Shown here: in pieces, positions 1 to 8,406 of the stretch
Layout: each line of letters begins with the position of its first letter
Position numbering within the stretch: position 1 is the first letter of the stretch
Made by a program: the position numbers and the translations under genes
Assembly: GCF_005889715.1 (NCBI RefSeq)
Contig: NZ_VCKW01000008.1
Location: 1-61,615, forward strand
DNA length: 61,615 bases
DNA from: Actinomadura soli
Lineage (GTDB): Bacteria; Actinomycetota; Actinomycetes; Streptosporangiales; Streptosporangiaceae
Direction of reading: 5' to 3'
The notes under the pieces: model-generated
Seen by the model: the letters and a program-made list of their open reading frames with translations, nothing else
Told to the model about the DNA's origin: nothing
Database searches by the model: none

Positions 1-2
1 AG

Positions 3-443
3 CACATCATGACCCGCCCGCCGCGCGACCCGTCCCTGCCGCTGATCCCCCGCGCGCTGACCATCCGGATCCTGCTGGTCTCGGCGATCCTGCTCGCCGG
101 AGCCTTCGGGCTCCAGCACTGGGAACGCGCGCACGACGCCTCCCCCGAAGTCGCGCAAACCATCGTCGTCAACGTCTTCGCACTCACCCTGACGACCTAC
201 CTGTTCAACTGCCTCTCCCTCGACCGCCCCCTGCTGTGGCGCGGCATCCACCGCAACCCCTGGATCGCGGCCAGCGTCCTCGGCCTCATCGCCCTCCAAC
301 TCCTCTACACCTACACACCCGCCATGAACGACCTGTTCCACTCCGCACCACTCGACGCCGCCGCCTGGGCGCGCATCACCGCGATCGCCGTTATCTCCTA
401 CCTGGCGTTGGAGCTGATCAAGCTTGTCCAGCGCTCCCGCTGA
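3..443 (+). CDS. Cation-transporting P-type ATPase, C-terminal end (partial)
   Basis: The gene enters the window from the left, and its frame is open from base 3. What remains is the membrane C-terminus of a P-type cation pump. Four hydrophobic segments are visible at about residues 17-35, 50-68, 85-103 and 121-138 (counting from the ATG at 9), with the family-typical stretch FNCLSLDRPLLW between the second and third. The catalytic DKTG and nucleotide-binding domains lie outside the window, so the ion cannot be judged. The context of USPs, CBS and Hsp20 recalls ctpF of the M. tuberculosis DosR regulon, which is an analogy only. Its 3' end overlaps the convergent truncated USP gene by 46 bp. 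Confidence 0.75.
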   Translation, partial: HIMTRPPRDPSLPLIPRALTIRILLVSAILLAGAFGLQHWERAHDASPEVAQTIVVNVFALTLTTYLFNCLSLDRPLLWRGIHRNPWIAASVLGLIALQLLYTYTPAMNDLFHSAPLDAAAWARITAIAVISYLALELIKLVQRSR

Positions 444-1054
444 CGGCCCTTCGGCCAGCCGGGGACGGGACGGACGTTCGACTCTGACCCCTCGTAGGAC
501 CTGGTGGAGAACCTGAACGTGGAAGAGACCCATGGGAGGATCCACAGCTCTTCCAGGTGCAGCGCAGCCGGGGCGCCGTGCACGCCGACCACTACCTCGC
601 CCCGCGTCGAGGCCCTGGTCGCGCGGACGACCACGGCGGGGCAGCCGGCATGGGAGGCGACCTGCATCGCCACCGACCCCAGCACCAGGCCGGTGAGCCC
701 GCCGGTCCCGCGGGAGCCGGTCACCACCATGAGCGCGTTCTCGGCCCGTTCGATGAGCACCTTGGCGGGCTGCCCGCCGGTATGCTCCCCCGTCACCTCA
801 AGGCCCGGAACACGATCCCGGGCGCGCGCCACGGCGAGGTCGACGACATCGCGTCCGCCGTCCAGCAACTGCCGGCGGACCCGGGTCGCTCCCGGATCCC
901 CCGGCACGTCGAACAACCACGGCGCGACGACATGGACCACGTTCAGTGCCACGCGACGTCGAGCCGCCTCATCGGCTGCCCAGTCGATCGCGAGCAGGCT
1001 TGATTCCGACCCGTCGTCCCCGACGACGATCGTGTTCATACCGTGCCTGCTCAT
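398..1054 (-). CDS. Universal stress protein, second domain truncated
   Basis: The first USP domain (about residues 5-145) is complete, with the N-terminal strand NTIVVGDDGSE and the nucleotide-binding run GSRGTGGLTGLVLGS. A second domain begins (VVVGVHGAPAALHLEEL) and then turns into a non-homologous tail that runs into the end of the convergent ATPase gene. Two-domain actinobacterial USPs are about 290 residues, so this 218-residue product has lost most of domain two. The ATG at 1054 overlaps the flavodoxin stop as ATGA, giving a translationally coupled USP-flavodoxin-USP operon. The single intact domain may still fold and bind ATP, but function is uncertain. Confidence 0.75.
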   Translation of the reverse strand: MSRHGMNTIVVGDDGSESSLLAIDWAADEAARRRVALNVVHVVAPWLFDVPGDPGATRVRRQLLDGGRDVVDLAVARARDRVPGLEVTGEHTGGQPAKVLIERAENALMVVTGSRGTGGLTGLVLGSVAMQVASHAGCPAVVVRATRASTRGEVVVGVHGAPAALHLEELWILPWVSSTFRFSTRSYEGSESNVRPVPGWPKGRQRERWTSLISSNAR

Positions 1055-1548
1055 ACAGTGGCTCCTCGCAGTTCCCGGGCGATGCCGGCGGCCCACCCGG
1101 CGACCTGGTCGTGGTCACGGAAGTCGCCGCTCGACCGCTTGGCGATCTTGGAGGCCAGGAAACCCCGGGCGTCCGGGGACAGGCGTCCGCCGAAGGTCGC
1201 GTGACCGCATGCGTTCAGCCGCCGGGCGAACTTGGCGACGCCGGGCGCGGGCGCGATCTGCTTCTCCTGCGCGGTGTGGTCCAGCGGCCCGCTGCTGAAC
1301 AGCCACACCGGCCGGTGCGCCAGCGCATCGGCGTGATGGCGGACGAAATGCCGCGCCTCCCGGTGCCAGCGCCCCGCATACAGGGCACCGCCGACCACGG
1401 CGGCGGCGTACCCGTCCAGCCCCGCGACCTCGCCGGCCGGGCGGACGTCGGCGTCCAGCCCCGCCTCGCGCAGCGCGGCGCCGATCCAGTCGGCGATCTC
1501 GGCGGTCCCTCCGCGTTCGGAGGCGTAGGCCACCAGCACTCGCATCAT
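1051..1548 (-). CDS. Flavodoxin-domain protein
   Basis: A 165-residue flavodoxin-like protein. The N-terminal FMN-phosphate loop reads VAYASERGGTAEIADWI, followed by the alternating alpha/beta pattern with AAVVGGALYAGRW (around residue 55) and WLFSSGPLD (around residue 87). This matches the Flavodoxin_5/HemG-like group of small FMN proteins that act as electron carriers or protoporphyrinogen/quinone reductases. The substrate cannot be told from sequence. Start and stop overlap the neighbouring USP genes as ATGA, so it is the middle gene of a coupled three-gene operon, probably driven by the palindromes upstream of the 2429 start. Confidence 0.8.
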   Translation of the reverse strand: MMRVLVAYASERGGTAEIADWIGAALREAGLDADVRPAGEVAGLDGYAAAVVGGALYAGRWHREARHFVRHHADALAHRPVWLFSSGPLDHTAQEKQIAPAPGVAKFARRLNACGHATFGGRLSPDARGFLASKIAKRSSGDFRDHDQVAGWAAGIARELRGATV

Positions 1549-2429
1549 GACGACTCCTGCGGTTTCGGGTCGCGTTCATGGACGACCGCGACCGGGCTCG
1601 GCATCTCATGCAGTACGGCCCTCGTGACCGCGCCGAGCAGGGTGGTCGGGGCCGACCCGATCCCGCGATCGCCGACCACCAGCAACATCGCGTCGCGGGC
1701 GTTGTCGGCCAGAACGCGTCCGGCGCGCTCCCGCACGAAACGCTCCTCGACCGCGACATCGGGATAATCGACCAGGCACGGCCCGAGAGCGCTGGTGAAC
1801 CGTGCCTTGGCTTGTTCTTTAACGGCCTGCGGGTCGGTGAACGGGAGCCGGTCGGGGCCGGGCAGCACGCCGGGGTCCCACCATGCGCACACCAACGTCA
1901 CCATGGCGCCGTGCAGGCGCGCTTCGGCGAGCGCGAACCGCAGCGCGGCCTCGCTGGCCGGGGAACCGTCGATTCCGACGACGATCCGCTTCGCGCGCTC
2001 CGGCCCGCCCTGGGCGGGCACCACGAGCACCGGTCGGTCGGCATGCACCGCGAGGTGCACGGCCGCAGACCCGAGCGGGAGCTTGTCGAAACCGCCCGTC
2101 CCCCGGGCGCCGAGCACGATCAGCGCCGCGTCCACGGAGGCGGCCAGCAGCGCTCCCGAGGGCGTGCCCTTCAGCAGCACCGGCCGCACGTCCAGGCCGG
2201 GGACGGTCTCGCACGCGAGCCGGACACCGTCGTCCAGCGTCAGCGCCCCCATGCCGCGGACGGCCTGCATCGCCTCTCCCGCCTGGGGACGTTGGGGATA
2301 CGGCCAGTGCCACGCGTGGCAGACCCGCAAGGGCACGTCCCGTAGGGACGCCTCGACCGCCGCCCAGCGCAGCGCGCGTTCGGCGGCCGGCGAAGCGTCG
2401 AAACCGACCAGGACCTCCCGTCTGTCCAT
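1545..2429 (-). CDS. Universal stress protein, two USP domains
   Basis: A full-length tandem USP of 294 residues. Domain one starts with VLVGFDASPAAERALRWA and has the ATP-loop pattern G-2X-G-9X-G-S in GARGTGGFDKLPLGS. Domain two starts with IVVGIDGSPASEAALRFA and has GDRGIGSAPTTLLGA. This is the class that includes M. tuberculosis Rv2005c/Rv2623, ATP-binding cytoplasmic regulators of slow growth under hypoxia. It is the first gene of the operon with the flavodoxin and the truncated USP. A tandem DevR-like box lies 50-90 bp upstream. Confidence 0.92.
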   Translation of the reverse strand: MDRREVLVGFDASPAAERALRWAAVEASLRDVPLRVCHAWHWPYPQRPQAGEAMQAVRGMGALTLDDGVRLACETVPGLDVRPVLLKGTPSGALLAASVDAALIVLGARGTGGFDKLPLGSAAVHLAVHADRPVLVVPAQGGPERAKRIVVGIDGSPASEAALRFALAEARLHGAMVTLVCAWWDPGVLPGPDRLPFTDPQAVKEQAKARFTSALGPCLVDYPDVAVEERFVRERAGRVLADNARDAMLLVVGDRGIGSAPTTLLGAVTRAVLHEMPSPVAVVHERDPKPQESS

Positions 2430-2480
2430 CTCGTCACCTCCTGGCCTTTGAGCCTGGTCGCTCGCGGACGCGATGTTCAG

Positions 2481-2516
2481 GGGCGTGGGTCCACCATTCC
2501 CGGGGACCTTCGGCCC
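2481..2516. promoter_or_regulatory. Tandem DevR/DosR-like boxes between divergent operons
   Basis: The stronger site, GGGACCTTCGGCCC at 2503-2516, is a near-palindrome of the DevR type (known core GGGAC-N4-GTCCC). A weaker one, GGGCGTGGGTCCAC at 2481-2494, starts exactly 22 bp earlier, the spacing typical of cooperative DevR pairs. They sit between the USP-flavodoxin operon (start 2429, minus) and the CBS gene (start 2631, plus), so they could serve both. Assignment rests on motif resemblance and gene content. Confidence 0.65.
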
Positions 2517-2630
2517 TAGAGCCCTGTAACCGAAGCCGGAAGCCTGTAACTGTCGTCAGCACCGAGGAGTACGACGAGCGGCTGGCCAAGCCGCGGTGAC
2601 TACGGCACCAGAGGGGCCGAAGGGGGAGCC

Positions 2631-3131
2631 ATGACCGCGCCACTGGAGCAGCGCGCCGTTGCTGAGCTGATGACCCGTGACCTGCTCACCATCGCCGAGG
2701 ACGAGTCCGTGCTCATGGCGTGGGAGCTGATGTGCAAGGCCGACGTCCACCACCTGCCGGTGACCGACGTCGAGGGCGGCTTCCTGGGCGTCGTCGACGC
2801 CCAGACGCTTACTTCTGCCTGGAACGTCACCGCTCCGCGCGAAGCCAGGCGGCCTGTGACGACCCTTCTGCCCTCCCGGCGTCCGGCGGCGGTGCGTCCG
2901 CAGGCCGCCGTCGCAGAGGCGGCCAGGGCCATGCTGGAGGCGGGCTGGGACTACGCGCCGGTGACGGACGAACACGGCGCTCTGGTCGGGCTGATCACCG
3001 CCCACGACCTGATCGCGGCGCTGGCCGGCGTCCACCGCGAGATCCGGCCGCGCACCGGAGGCATGCCGTCCCTTTACCGGGTCGAGCCCGTGCTTCCCCA
3101 GCCTCCGGCCCATCCGGGCCACAGCGAATAG
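2631..3131 (+). CDS. CBS-domain pair protein
   Basis: A 166-residue protein made of two CBS motifs and little else. CBS1 spans about residues 12-62 (VAELMTRDLLTIAEDESV to GGFLGVVDAQTL). CBS2 spans about residues 72-125 (TTLLPSRRPAAVRPQAAV to GALVGLITAHDLIAAL). Paired CBS modules bind adenosyl ligands and act as energy sensors or dimer partners. Stand-alone pairs such as Hrp1 (Rv2626c) belong to the DosR regulon, and this gene sits in the matching context. The ATG is preceded by an AGGGGGAG ribosome site. The DevR-like boxes at 2481-2516 lie about 115 bp upstream. Confidence 0.88.
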   Translation: MTAPLEQRAVAELMTRDLLTIAEDESVLMAWELMCKADVHHLPVTDVEGGFLGVVDAQTLTSAWNVTAPREARRPVTTLLPSRRPAAVRPQAAVAEAARAMLEAGWDYAPVTDEHGALVGLITAHDLIAALAGVHREIRPRTGGMPSLYRVEPVLPQPPAHPGHSE

Positions 3132-3196
3132 CCCCCGACTGACCTCCAAAGACCCGCCTGCGCCGAGTTTGTGATGCCCGTGGAGGCGGCCTGCCG

Positions 3197-4084
3197 TCAG
3201 GCGGCGCGCTGAGCAGCATGGCGCGGCGGCGGAACGATCGCGACCGTGCAGGGAGCGTGGTGCAGCATCGCCGAACTGGTCGCGCCCAGCAGCAGCGGGT
3301 CCACGCCGCCGATGCCGCGATCTCCCACGACCAGCAGGGCGACGTCAGCGGCCGCGCGCAGCAGTGCTTCCCTGGGGCGCTCCAGCAGCAGCGCGGCCTC
3401 CACTGGGACCTTCGGATAGCGCTGGCACCATGGGTGAACGGCTTCTTCGAGCTTGGCGGCCCGTACCTGAAAGAGCCTGTTCTTGTCGGTGAAGAGGGGC
3501 AGTTCCCAATCGGGTACGGCACCGGGTTCCCAGGCTCCGTAGACCACGCGTAGATCGCACTCGCGCAACGCGGCCTCCTCGATCGCGAAGCCGAGGGCCG
3601 CGTCCGCGCCTTCGGACCCGTCGACCCCGACCACGACGCGTCCCCGCGGCCCGCCGAACCGCCGGACCGCGACGACGGGACGATGTGTGCGCGCGGGCAG
3701 CCGCACCGCCGTCGAACCCGCGGGCAGCCGGTGCCGTTCGTGCGAGCCGACCACGATGAGCTCCGCGTCATCGGACTCGCACACCAGCGTGTCGCCCACC
3801 GGCTCTCGCCGCAGCAGCGCATGCACCTTCCCCGGGGCCCCCAGGTCACGGGCCCGGCGGGCGCCTTTCCGCAGGAGGTTCTCCCCCGCCCGCTGGACGA
3901 TCGCCTGGATGCGGGGGTCCACGTGCCCCTCCGGATACGGCCAGTGCCAACAGTGGCAGATCGTCAGATCGAGCCCGCGCAGCCGGGCCTCCTCGACCGC
4001 CCAACACAGCGCGGCATCGTTCTCCTCGGTCCCGTCATAGCCGAGAAGGACGTTGGACCGCTGGGCCCTCGGTAGCGCGACCAT
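3197..4084 (-). CDS. Universal stress protein, two USP domains
   Basis: A tandem USP of 295 residues. Domain one begins VLLGYDGTEENDAALCWA and contains GSHERHRLPAGS at the nucleotide loop. Domain two begins VVVGVDGSEGADAALGFA and has the better-conserved GDRGIGGVDPLLLGA. The product resembles the neighbouring USP at 1545-2429, including the shared CHCWHWPYP-like strand after the first helix, so the two probably arose by duplication. It is divergent from the GH65 gene, with one DevR-like box at 4150 between them. The first nucleotide loop lacks the usual glycine pattern, so ATP binding may be confined to domain two. Confidence 0.9.
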   Translation of the reverse strand: MVALPRAQRSNVLLGYDGTEENDAALCWAVEEARLRGLDLTICHCWHWPYPEGHVDPRIQAIVQRAGENLLRKGARRARDLGAPGKVHALLRREPVGDTLVCESDDAELIVVGSHERHRLPAGSTAVRLPARTHRPVVAVRRFGGPRGRVVVGVDGSEGADAALGFAIEEAALRECDLRVVYGAWEPGAVPDWELPLFTDKNRLFQVRAAKLEEAVHPWCQRYPKVPVEAALLLERPREALLRAAADVALLVVGDRGIGGVDPLLLGATSSAMLHHAPCTVAIVPPPRHAAQRAA

Positions 4085-4149
4085 CGACAGACCTCCTTCA
4101 CCAAAGACGCCTCAATCCCAATGTCAGCAGGTCAGGGCGCGGATCTGAA

Positions 4150-4163
4150 GGGCCGAAAGTCCT
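4150..4163. promoter_or_regulatory. DevR/DosR-like box
   Basis: GGGCCGAAAGTCCT matches the DevR palindrome at most positions. It lies between the divergent USP (start 4084) and GH65 (start 4269) genes. No convincing second site was seen 22 bp to either side. Confidence 0.55.
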
Positions 4164-4268
4164 GCCCGGCGCAGGTCGTCCGGCACTGCCCGGTCCAGCG
4201 GTCCGGTGAGAACGTGACCACACCGGGCAGCCTCCAAAAAGGTGAGGCCGGGTGGATGAGGAGACATC

Positions 4269-6686
4269 ATGAACCGGTGGATCCTGGCCTACGACGGCTA
4301 CGACCCCGAGACCGAGGGATTGCGGGAAGCCCTGTGCACGCTCGGCAACGGCTGTTTCGCCACCCGGGGCGCCGGTCCCGAGTCGTCGGCCGACGGCGTC
4401 CACTACCCAGGGACCTACGTCGCGGGCTGCTACGACCGGCTCGCGGCCGAGATCGGCGGCCGGCCCGACGACAACGCCGACCTGGTGAACATGCCGAACT
4501 GGCTTGCGCTGACCTTCCGCGCCGAAGACGGTGAATGGTTCGACCCCGACGCCGCCCTCAGCGAGGACCGGCTCCTGTCCTACCGGCAGGAGCTGGATCT
4601 GCGGCGCGGCGTCCTGACCCGCCTGGTGCGGGTGCGCGACCGGGCCGGACGGACCTTCCGCCTCGCGCAGCGCCGGATCGTGTCCATGGACGACCCGCAC
4701 CTGGCCGCGCTGGAGACCACGATCGTCGCCGAGGACTGGTCCGGGCGGCTGCAGATCCGGTCCGCGCTGGACGGACGCGTCGTCAACGCGGGAGTCGAGC
4801 GGTACCGCAACCTGCCCGGCACCCACCTGATCCGCGAGAAGCCGGCGCCGCAAAGCGATCCGGAACTGCTGCTCCTGCGCACCTCGACGATCTCCTCGAA
4901 GATCGGGATCGCGATGGCGGCGCGCACCCGGACCTCCGTCCCGGCCGAGTCCGCCTACCTGGTCGACGACGGCTGGGCCGCACACGACCTGGACGTCACC
5001 GTGCGGGCGAGCGCGCCGGTCACGGTCGAGAAGGTCGCGGCCGTGTTCACCTCCCGCGACCGCGTCGTCGAGGAATGCGGACAGGCCGCGCTGGAAGCCG
5101 CCGCCCGGGCCGGCGGTTTCGACTCCCTGCTGGAGCGGCACACGATCGCGTGGACGCGGTTGTGGCGCCGGTGCCAGCTCAGCGTCGACCACGTCGAGGT
5201 ACAGCGCATCCTGAACTTGCACATCTTCCACCTGCTGCAGACCGTGTCGGAGCACAGCGTCGATCTGGACGTCGGCGTCCCCGCCCGCGGCCTGCACGGC
5301 GAGGCCTACCGCGGCCACGTCTTCTGGGACGAGCTGTTCATCCTGCCGTTCCTGACCATGCGGTTCCCCGAGATCGCCCGCGCGCTGCTGATGTACCGGT
5401 GGCGGCGGCTGCCCGCCGCCCGCCGCGCCGCGGCCGCCGCCGGGCGCCGCGGGGCCATGTACCCGTGGCAGAGCGCCGCCGACGGACGTGAGGAGACCCA
5501 GCGCGTCCACCTCAACCCGCGCTCGGGACGCTGGCTGCCCGACCACACGCACCTGCAGCGGCATGTTGGGCTCACGATCGCCCACAACGTCTGGCGGTTC
5601 TACGAGGCGACCGGCGACGTCGAGTTCCTCGCCGAGTACGGCGCCGAGATCATGCTGGAGGTCGCCCGGTTCTTCGCGGACCTGGCCGTGTACGAACGCT
5701 CCACCGACCGGTACCGGATCCGCGGCGTCATGGGCCCCGACGAGTACCACGACGCCTATCCGGGGCGGGACGAGCCGGGCCTGGACGACAACGCCTACAC
5801 CAACGTCCTGGCCGTGTGGATGCTGCGCCGGGCGTTGGACGCGCTCGCCGCGCTGCCCGAAGAACGCTGCGCCGAACTGCAGGAACGGCTCGCGCTGACC
5901 CGCGAGGAGATCACCCGGTTCGAGGACGTGGCCCGCAAGATGTACGTCCCGTTCCACGACGGCGTGATCAGCCAGTTCGACGGCTACGCCGACCTGGAGG
6001 AGTTCGACTGGACCGGCTACCGGGGCCGCTACGGCGACATCCGCAGGCTGGACCGGATCCTGGAGGCCGAGGACGACTCGCCCAACCGCTACAAGGCGTC
6101 CAAACAGGCCGATGTACTCATGCTCTTCTACGTGCTGTCACCCGACGAGCTCGACGACGTCCTGCGACGTCTCGGGTACGAGCACGGCCCGGCATTGGCC
6201 GCCAGGACCATCGACTACTACCTGCCCCGCACCTGCGACGGGTCGACCCTCAGCTCGCTGGTGCACGCCTGGATCCTGGCGCACACCGACGGCGACGAGG
6301 CATGGAAGATCTTCCTGGAAACACTGTTCAGCGACCTCGCCGACGCTCAGCACGGCACCACGGCCGAGGGGGTTCACCTGGGCGCGATGGCCGGCACGGT
6401 CGACCTCGTCCAGCGCTGCCATGCCGGGATCAGCACCCGCGGCGGCACGCTCAGGCTGGAGCCGCGCCTGCCTCCCGCAGCCGGTGAGCTGTGCCTCGGG
6501 CTCCGCTACCGGGGGCACTGGGGCATCGACCTGAGCTGCCGCCAGGACCTGATCCGTGTCGCGCTCCGCCCCGGCGCGGCCTCTCCCGTCCACATCTCCT
6601 ACGGAACCGAGGACATCGAGATCCAACCCGGTGCGTCCTGGCAGAGCCACCTGCGGAACGGCAAGCCCGCCCGGAGAGGCGGCTGA
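4269..6686 (+). CDS. Glycoside hydrolase family 65 protein (trehalose/maltose phosphorylase-like)
   Basis: An 805-residue GH65 protein. The N-terminal beta-sandwich opens with the family hallmark EALCTLGNGCFATRG (about residues 20-35). The (alpha/alpha)6 barrel includes HGEAYRGHVFWDELFILPF and the acid-catalyst motif GVMGPDEYHDAYPG, whose glutamate is the general acid. KASKQADVLMLFY late in the barrel resembles the phosphate-binding region of phosphorylases. Members phosphorolyse or hydrolyse alpha-linked disaccharides such as trehalose or maltose. The DosR-regulated OtsB1 of M. tuberculosis carries a GH65 domain fused to a HAD phosphatase, but here the HAD part is absent. Phosphorylase versus hydrolase activity is not settled by sequence. 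The start has GATGAGGAG upstream. Confidence 0.88.
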   Translation: MNRWILAYDGYDPETEGLREALCTLGNGCFATRGAGPESSADGVHYPGTYVAGCYDRLAAEIGGRPDDNADLVNMPNWLALTFRAEDGEWFDPDAALSEDRLLSYRQELDLRRGVLTRLVRVRDRAGRTFRLAQRRIVSMDDPHLAALETTIVAEDWSGRLQIRSALDGRVVNAGVERYRNLPGTHLIREKPAPQSDPELLLLRTSTISSKIGIAMAARTRTSVPAESAYLVDDGWAAHDLDVTVRASAPVTVEKVAAVFTSRDRVVEECGQAALEAAARAGGFDSLLERHTIAWTRLWRRCQLSVDHVEVQRILNLHIFHLLQTVSEHSVDLDVGVPARGLHGEAYRGHVFWDELFILPFLTMRFPEIARALLMYRWRRLPAARRAAAAAGRRGAMYPWQSAADGREETQRVHLNPRSGRWLPDHTHLQRHVGLTIAHNVWRFYEATGDVEFLAEYGAEIMLEVARFFADLAVYERSTDRYRIRGVMGPDEYHDAYPGRDEPGLDDNAYTNVLAVWMLRRALDALAALPEERCAELQERLALTREEITRFEDVARKMYVPFHDGVISQFDGYADLEEFDWTGYRGRYGDIRRLDRILEAEDDSPNRYKASKQADVLMLFYVLSPDELDDVLRRLGYEHGPALAARTIDYYLPRTCDGSTLSSLVHAWILAHTDGDEAWKIFLETLFSDLADAQHGTTAEGVHLGAMAGTVDLVQRCHAGISTRGGTLRLEPRLPPAAGELCLGLRYRGHWGIDLSCRQDLIRVALRPGAASPVHISYGTEDIEIQPGASWQSHLRNGKPARRGG

Positions 6687-6695
6687 CCACGGGGA

Positions 6696-6731
6696 CGGAC
6701 TTTGGTCCCGGCTGGGCAGGACCCATGGCCG
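6696..6731. promoter_or_regulatory. Tandem DevR/DosR-like boxes upstream of hsp20
   Basis: CGGACTTTGGTCCC at 6696-6709 is followed exactly 22 bp later by the weaker AGGACCCATGGCCG at 6718-6731. The pair lies 113-148 bp upstream of the Hsp20 start and just after the GH65 stop, consistent with separate hypoxic control of hsp20. Confidence 0.65.
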
Positions 6732-6843
6732 TAGGAGGTCGGCACCGGTCGAGAAAGCATGAGAGTGAGCAGCCGCCGATGAGGGAAGGCGACGGAAGCG
6801 CTCTTCTCCGGCGGCGTCCGCGGACCCAAGCCGAGGAGGCATC

Positions 6844-7260
6844 ATGAGCGGACTGGAGCGGCGCGAGACACGGGGCATCTTCCCGGACTTGTTCGACTGG
6901 ATCGAGTCCCCGTTCACCATGTTCCGGACCGCCGCCGGACAGACGATGCGGGTGGAGAACTACGTCGAGGACGGCAACTACGTGATCCGCGCCGAGCTGC
7001 CCGGCATCGACCCCGACAAGGACGTCGAGATCACCGTCGCCGGCGGCATCCTGCGCATCCACGCCGAACGCCACGAGGAGACCAAGGAAGCACACCGGTC
7101 GGAGTTCCGCTACGGCTCCTTCACCCGGTCCTTCACCCTCCCGGCCGACATCGACGCCGACGACATCAAGGCGACCTATGACCAGGGCATCCTCACCGTC
7201 CGCGTGCCGGTGCCCAAGGCCGTCAAGAGCGAGGCCAAGCGGATCACCATCGAGAAGTAG
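6844..7260 (+). CDS. Hsp20/alpha-crystallin small heat-shock protein
   Basis: A 138-residue small heat-shock protein. The alpha-crystallin domain covers about residues 38-130, with YVIRAELPGIDPDKDVEI, the ILRIHAERHEE strand, EFRYGSFTRSFTLP and the closing strand DQGILTVRVP. The usual C-terminal I-X-I/V anchoring motif is present as ITI near the end. Such proteins are ATP-independent holdase chaperones. The closest functional parallel is HspX (Acr), the hallmark DosR-regulon protein, although Hsp20s are broadly distributed. Tandem DevR-like boxes precede it and a hairpin follows the stop. Confidence 0.93.
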   Translation: MSGLERRETRGIFPDLFDWIESPFTMFRTAAGQTMRVENYVEDGNYVIRAELPGIDPDKDVEITVAGGILRIHAERHEETKEAHRSEFRYGSFTRSFTLPADIDADDIKATYDQGILTVRVPVPKAVKSEAKRITIEK

Positions 7261-7278
7261 CCCGGAGCATCCGGAAAG

Positions 7279-7310
7279 GGGCATCGGATCGACGTCTCGG
7301 TCCGATGCCC
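7279..7310. terminator. Hairpin after hsp20
   Basis: GGGCATCGGA (7279-7288) pairs perfectly with TCCGATGCCC (7301-7310) across a 12-nt loop. There is no T-run, as is common in high-GC actinobacteria. It may end the hsp20 transcript or reduce read-through into the USP. It also argues that the USP starts at 7338 or 7347, not at the upstream ATG at 7305 inside the stem. Confidence 0.5.
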
Positions 7311-7337
7311 TCGGTCTCCGTTCACACCCGAATCGAG

Positions 7338-8006
7338 ATGAGAACGATGACAGGTTTCCCCAGCCCCTGCCGGATCGTCGTCGGCGTGGACGGATCCCCG
7401 GCCTCGCTGCGCGCCCTGCGCTGGGCCGCCGCCGAGGCCGCGCTGCGGCACGCCGAGCTGGTGGCCGTCCGGTCCTGGCGTGCCAGGCGGGAATTGGTGG
7501 CGTCCTACGCCGTCGCAGATCACCGGCCGTCCCCCGAGCGAGAACGGGAACGGACGCGGCGCGCACTCGCGGCCGACGTCCGGGCGGTCCTCGGCTCCGA
7601 CCCCGCGGTGCGGGTGCGTCAGGAACTGGCCTACGGAGAACCGGCGCGGGCCCTCCTCGACCATGCCGCGGCGGCGGATCTCCTCGTCCTCGGGGGCCAC
7701 CGCGATGACTCCGCGCTGACGCCGGTCATCGGTCCGGTCCGGACGGCATGCCTGCGGCGTTCGGCGTGCGTCGTGGTCGTCCCGCCCGGCACCGGCCACG
7801 GCACCGTCCCCGATGGCCGGCGCGAACGTCCGGCCGGGGAGGGACGGACGGCATCCGCGCCTGTGACGTTGGCCCCTGCCGCCGACACCGGCGTCGCCGG
7901 ACCATGGAGGTATGAACGACGAGACGGACAGGCCGCAGAGCCTGACACGAGGCGAGTGCCTTGGCCTGATGAGCACGGTGAAGGTCGGGAGGATCGTCTT
8001 CACTGA
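7338..8006 (+). CDS. Universal stress protein, single domain with odd C-terminal tail
   Basis: One USP domain: IVVGVDGSPASLRALRWAAAEA at the N-terminus and LGGHRDDSALTPVIGPVRT at the nucleotide loop, where the usual glycine-rich G-2X-G pattern is poorly kept. After about residue 145 the sequence turns into a low-complexity Pro/Gly/Arg tail that overlaps the next gene by 95 bp. A frameshift may therefore have extended the frame past the true end. The first ATG is at 7338 and an alternative is at 7347. The protein is cytoplasmic, in the dormancy-island context, with no partner evident. Confidence 0.75.
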   Translation: MRTMTGFPSPCRIVVGVDGSPASLRALRWAAAEAALRHAELVAVRSWRARRELVASYAVADHRPSPERERERTRRALAADVRAVLGSDPAVRVRQELAYGEPARALLDHAAAADLLVLGGHRDDSALTPVIGPVRTACLRRSACVVVVPPGTGHGTVPDGRRERPAGEGRTASAPVTLAPAADTGVAGPWRYERRDGQAAEPDTRRVPWPDEHGEGREDRLH

Positions 8007-8346
8007 GCAGGCGCTTCCTGCCGTGATGCCGGTCGGTTTCGTCCTGGACCGCGGCGACGTGGTCCTATGCGTGCCGCCCGGCTCGGGCCGCCTGGCCGCC
8101 GCGGCCCGTGACACGATCGTGGCGTTCGAGGCCGACGACCTGGACGCCACCGGCCCCGCCGGCTGGTCGGTCACCGTCGTCGGACGGGCACGGATCGTCC
8201 AGGATCCGGGAGACCGTGCCCGCGACGCTCTCCGGGCATGGAAGCACGGATCCTCCCCGGAGTTCGTGCGCATCTCCTGCCAGCGCGTGGCAGGCGTGCG
8301 AGTAGGGCCGACTCCGACCGTTGACGGCTACGGAACCGCCGCCTGA
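7912..8346 (+). CDS. Pyridoxamine 5'-phosphate oxidase-like flavin/F420-type protein
   Basis: A 144-residue split-barrel protein of the PNPOx-like superfamily. It shows LTRGECLGLMSTVKVGRIVFTE at the start, the core strand ALPAVMPVGFVLDRGDVVLC, then AFEADDLDATGPAGWSVTVVGRAR. Members bind FMN, F420 or haem, and Rv0080 of the DosR regulon is of this type. Sequence alone does not indicate pyridoxine oxidation. The start ATG overlaps the tail of the preceding USP frame. A strong hairpin follows the stop. A decayed relative lies at 55949-56110. Confidence 0.82.
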   Translation: MNDETDRPQSLTRGECLGLMSTVKVGRIVFTEQALPAVMPVGFVLDRGDVVLCVPPGSGRLAAAARDTIVAFEADDLDATGPAGWSVTVVGRARIVQDPGDRARDALRAWKHGSSPEFVRISCQRVAGVRVGPTPTVDGYGTAA

Positions 8347-8370
8347 ACTGTCCCGCCTCAGTGAATAGGG

Positions 8371-8396
8371 AAAGGCCCGGCCGAGGCCGGGCCTTT
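8371..8396. terminator. Bidirectional terminator
   Basis: AAAGGCCCGGC and GCCGGGCCTTT form a perfect 11-bp stem around a CGAG loop, between convergent genes ending at 8346 and 8407. The A-run on one side and T-run on the other make it usable in both directions. Confidence 0.85.
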
Positions 8397-8406
8397 CGGT
8401 TGCCGC

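Noticed and set aside
2434..2643. Small minus-strand frame between the USP and CBS genes
   Set aside because: It covers the divergent promoter and DevR-like boxes, and has no ribosome site or family resemblance.
4098..5957. A 619-codon minus-strand frame opposite the GH65 gene
   Set aside because: Low-complexity GC artefact. The GH65 catalytic motifs lie on the plus strand.
7305..7337. Upstream ATG at 7305 for the single-domain USP
   Set aside because: It lies inside the hairpin after hsp20, and the added residues have no USP similarity.
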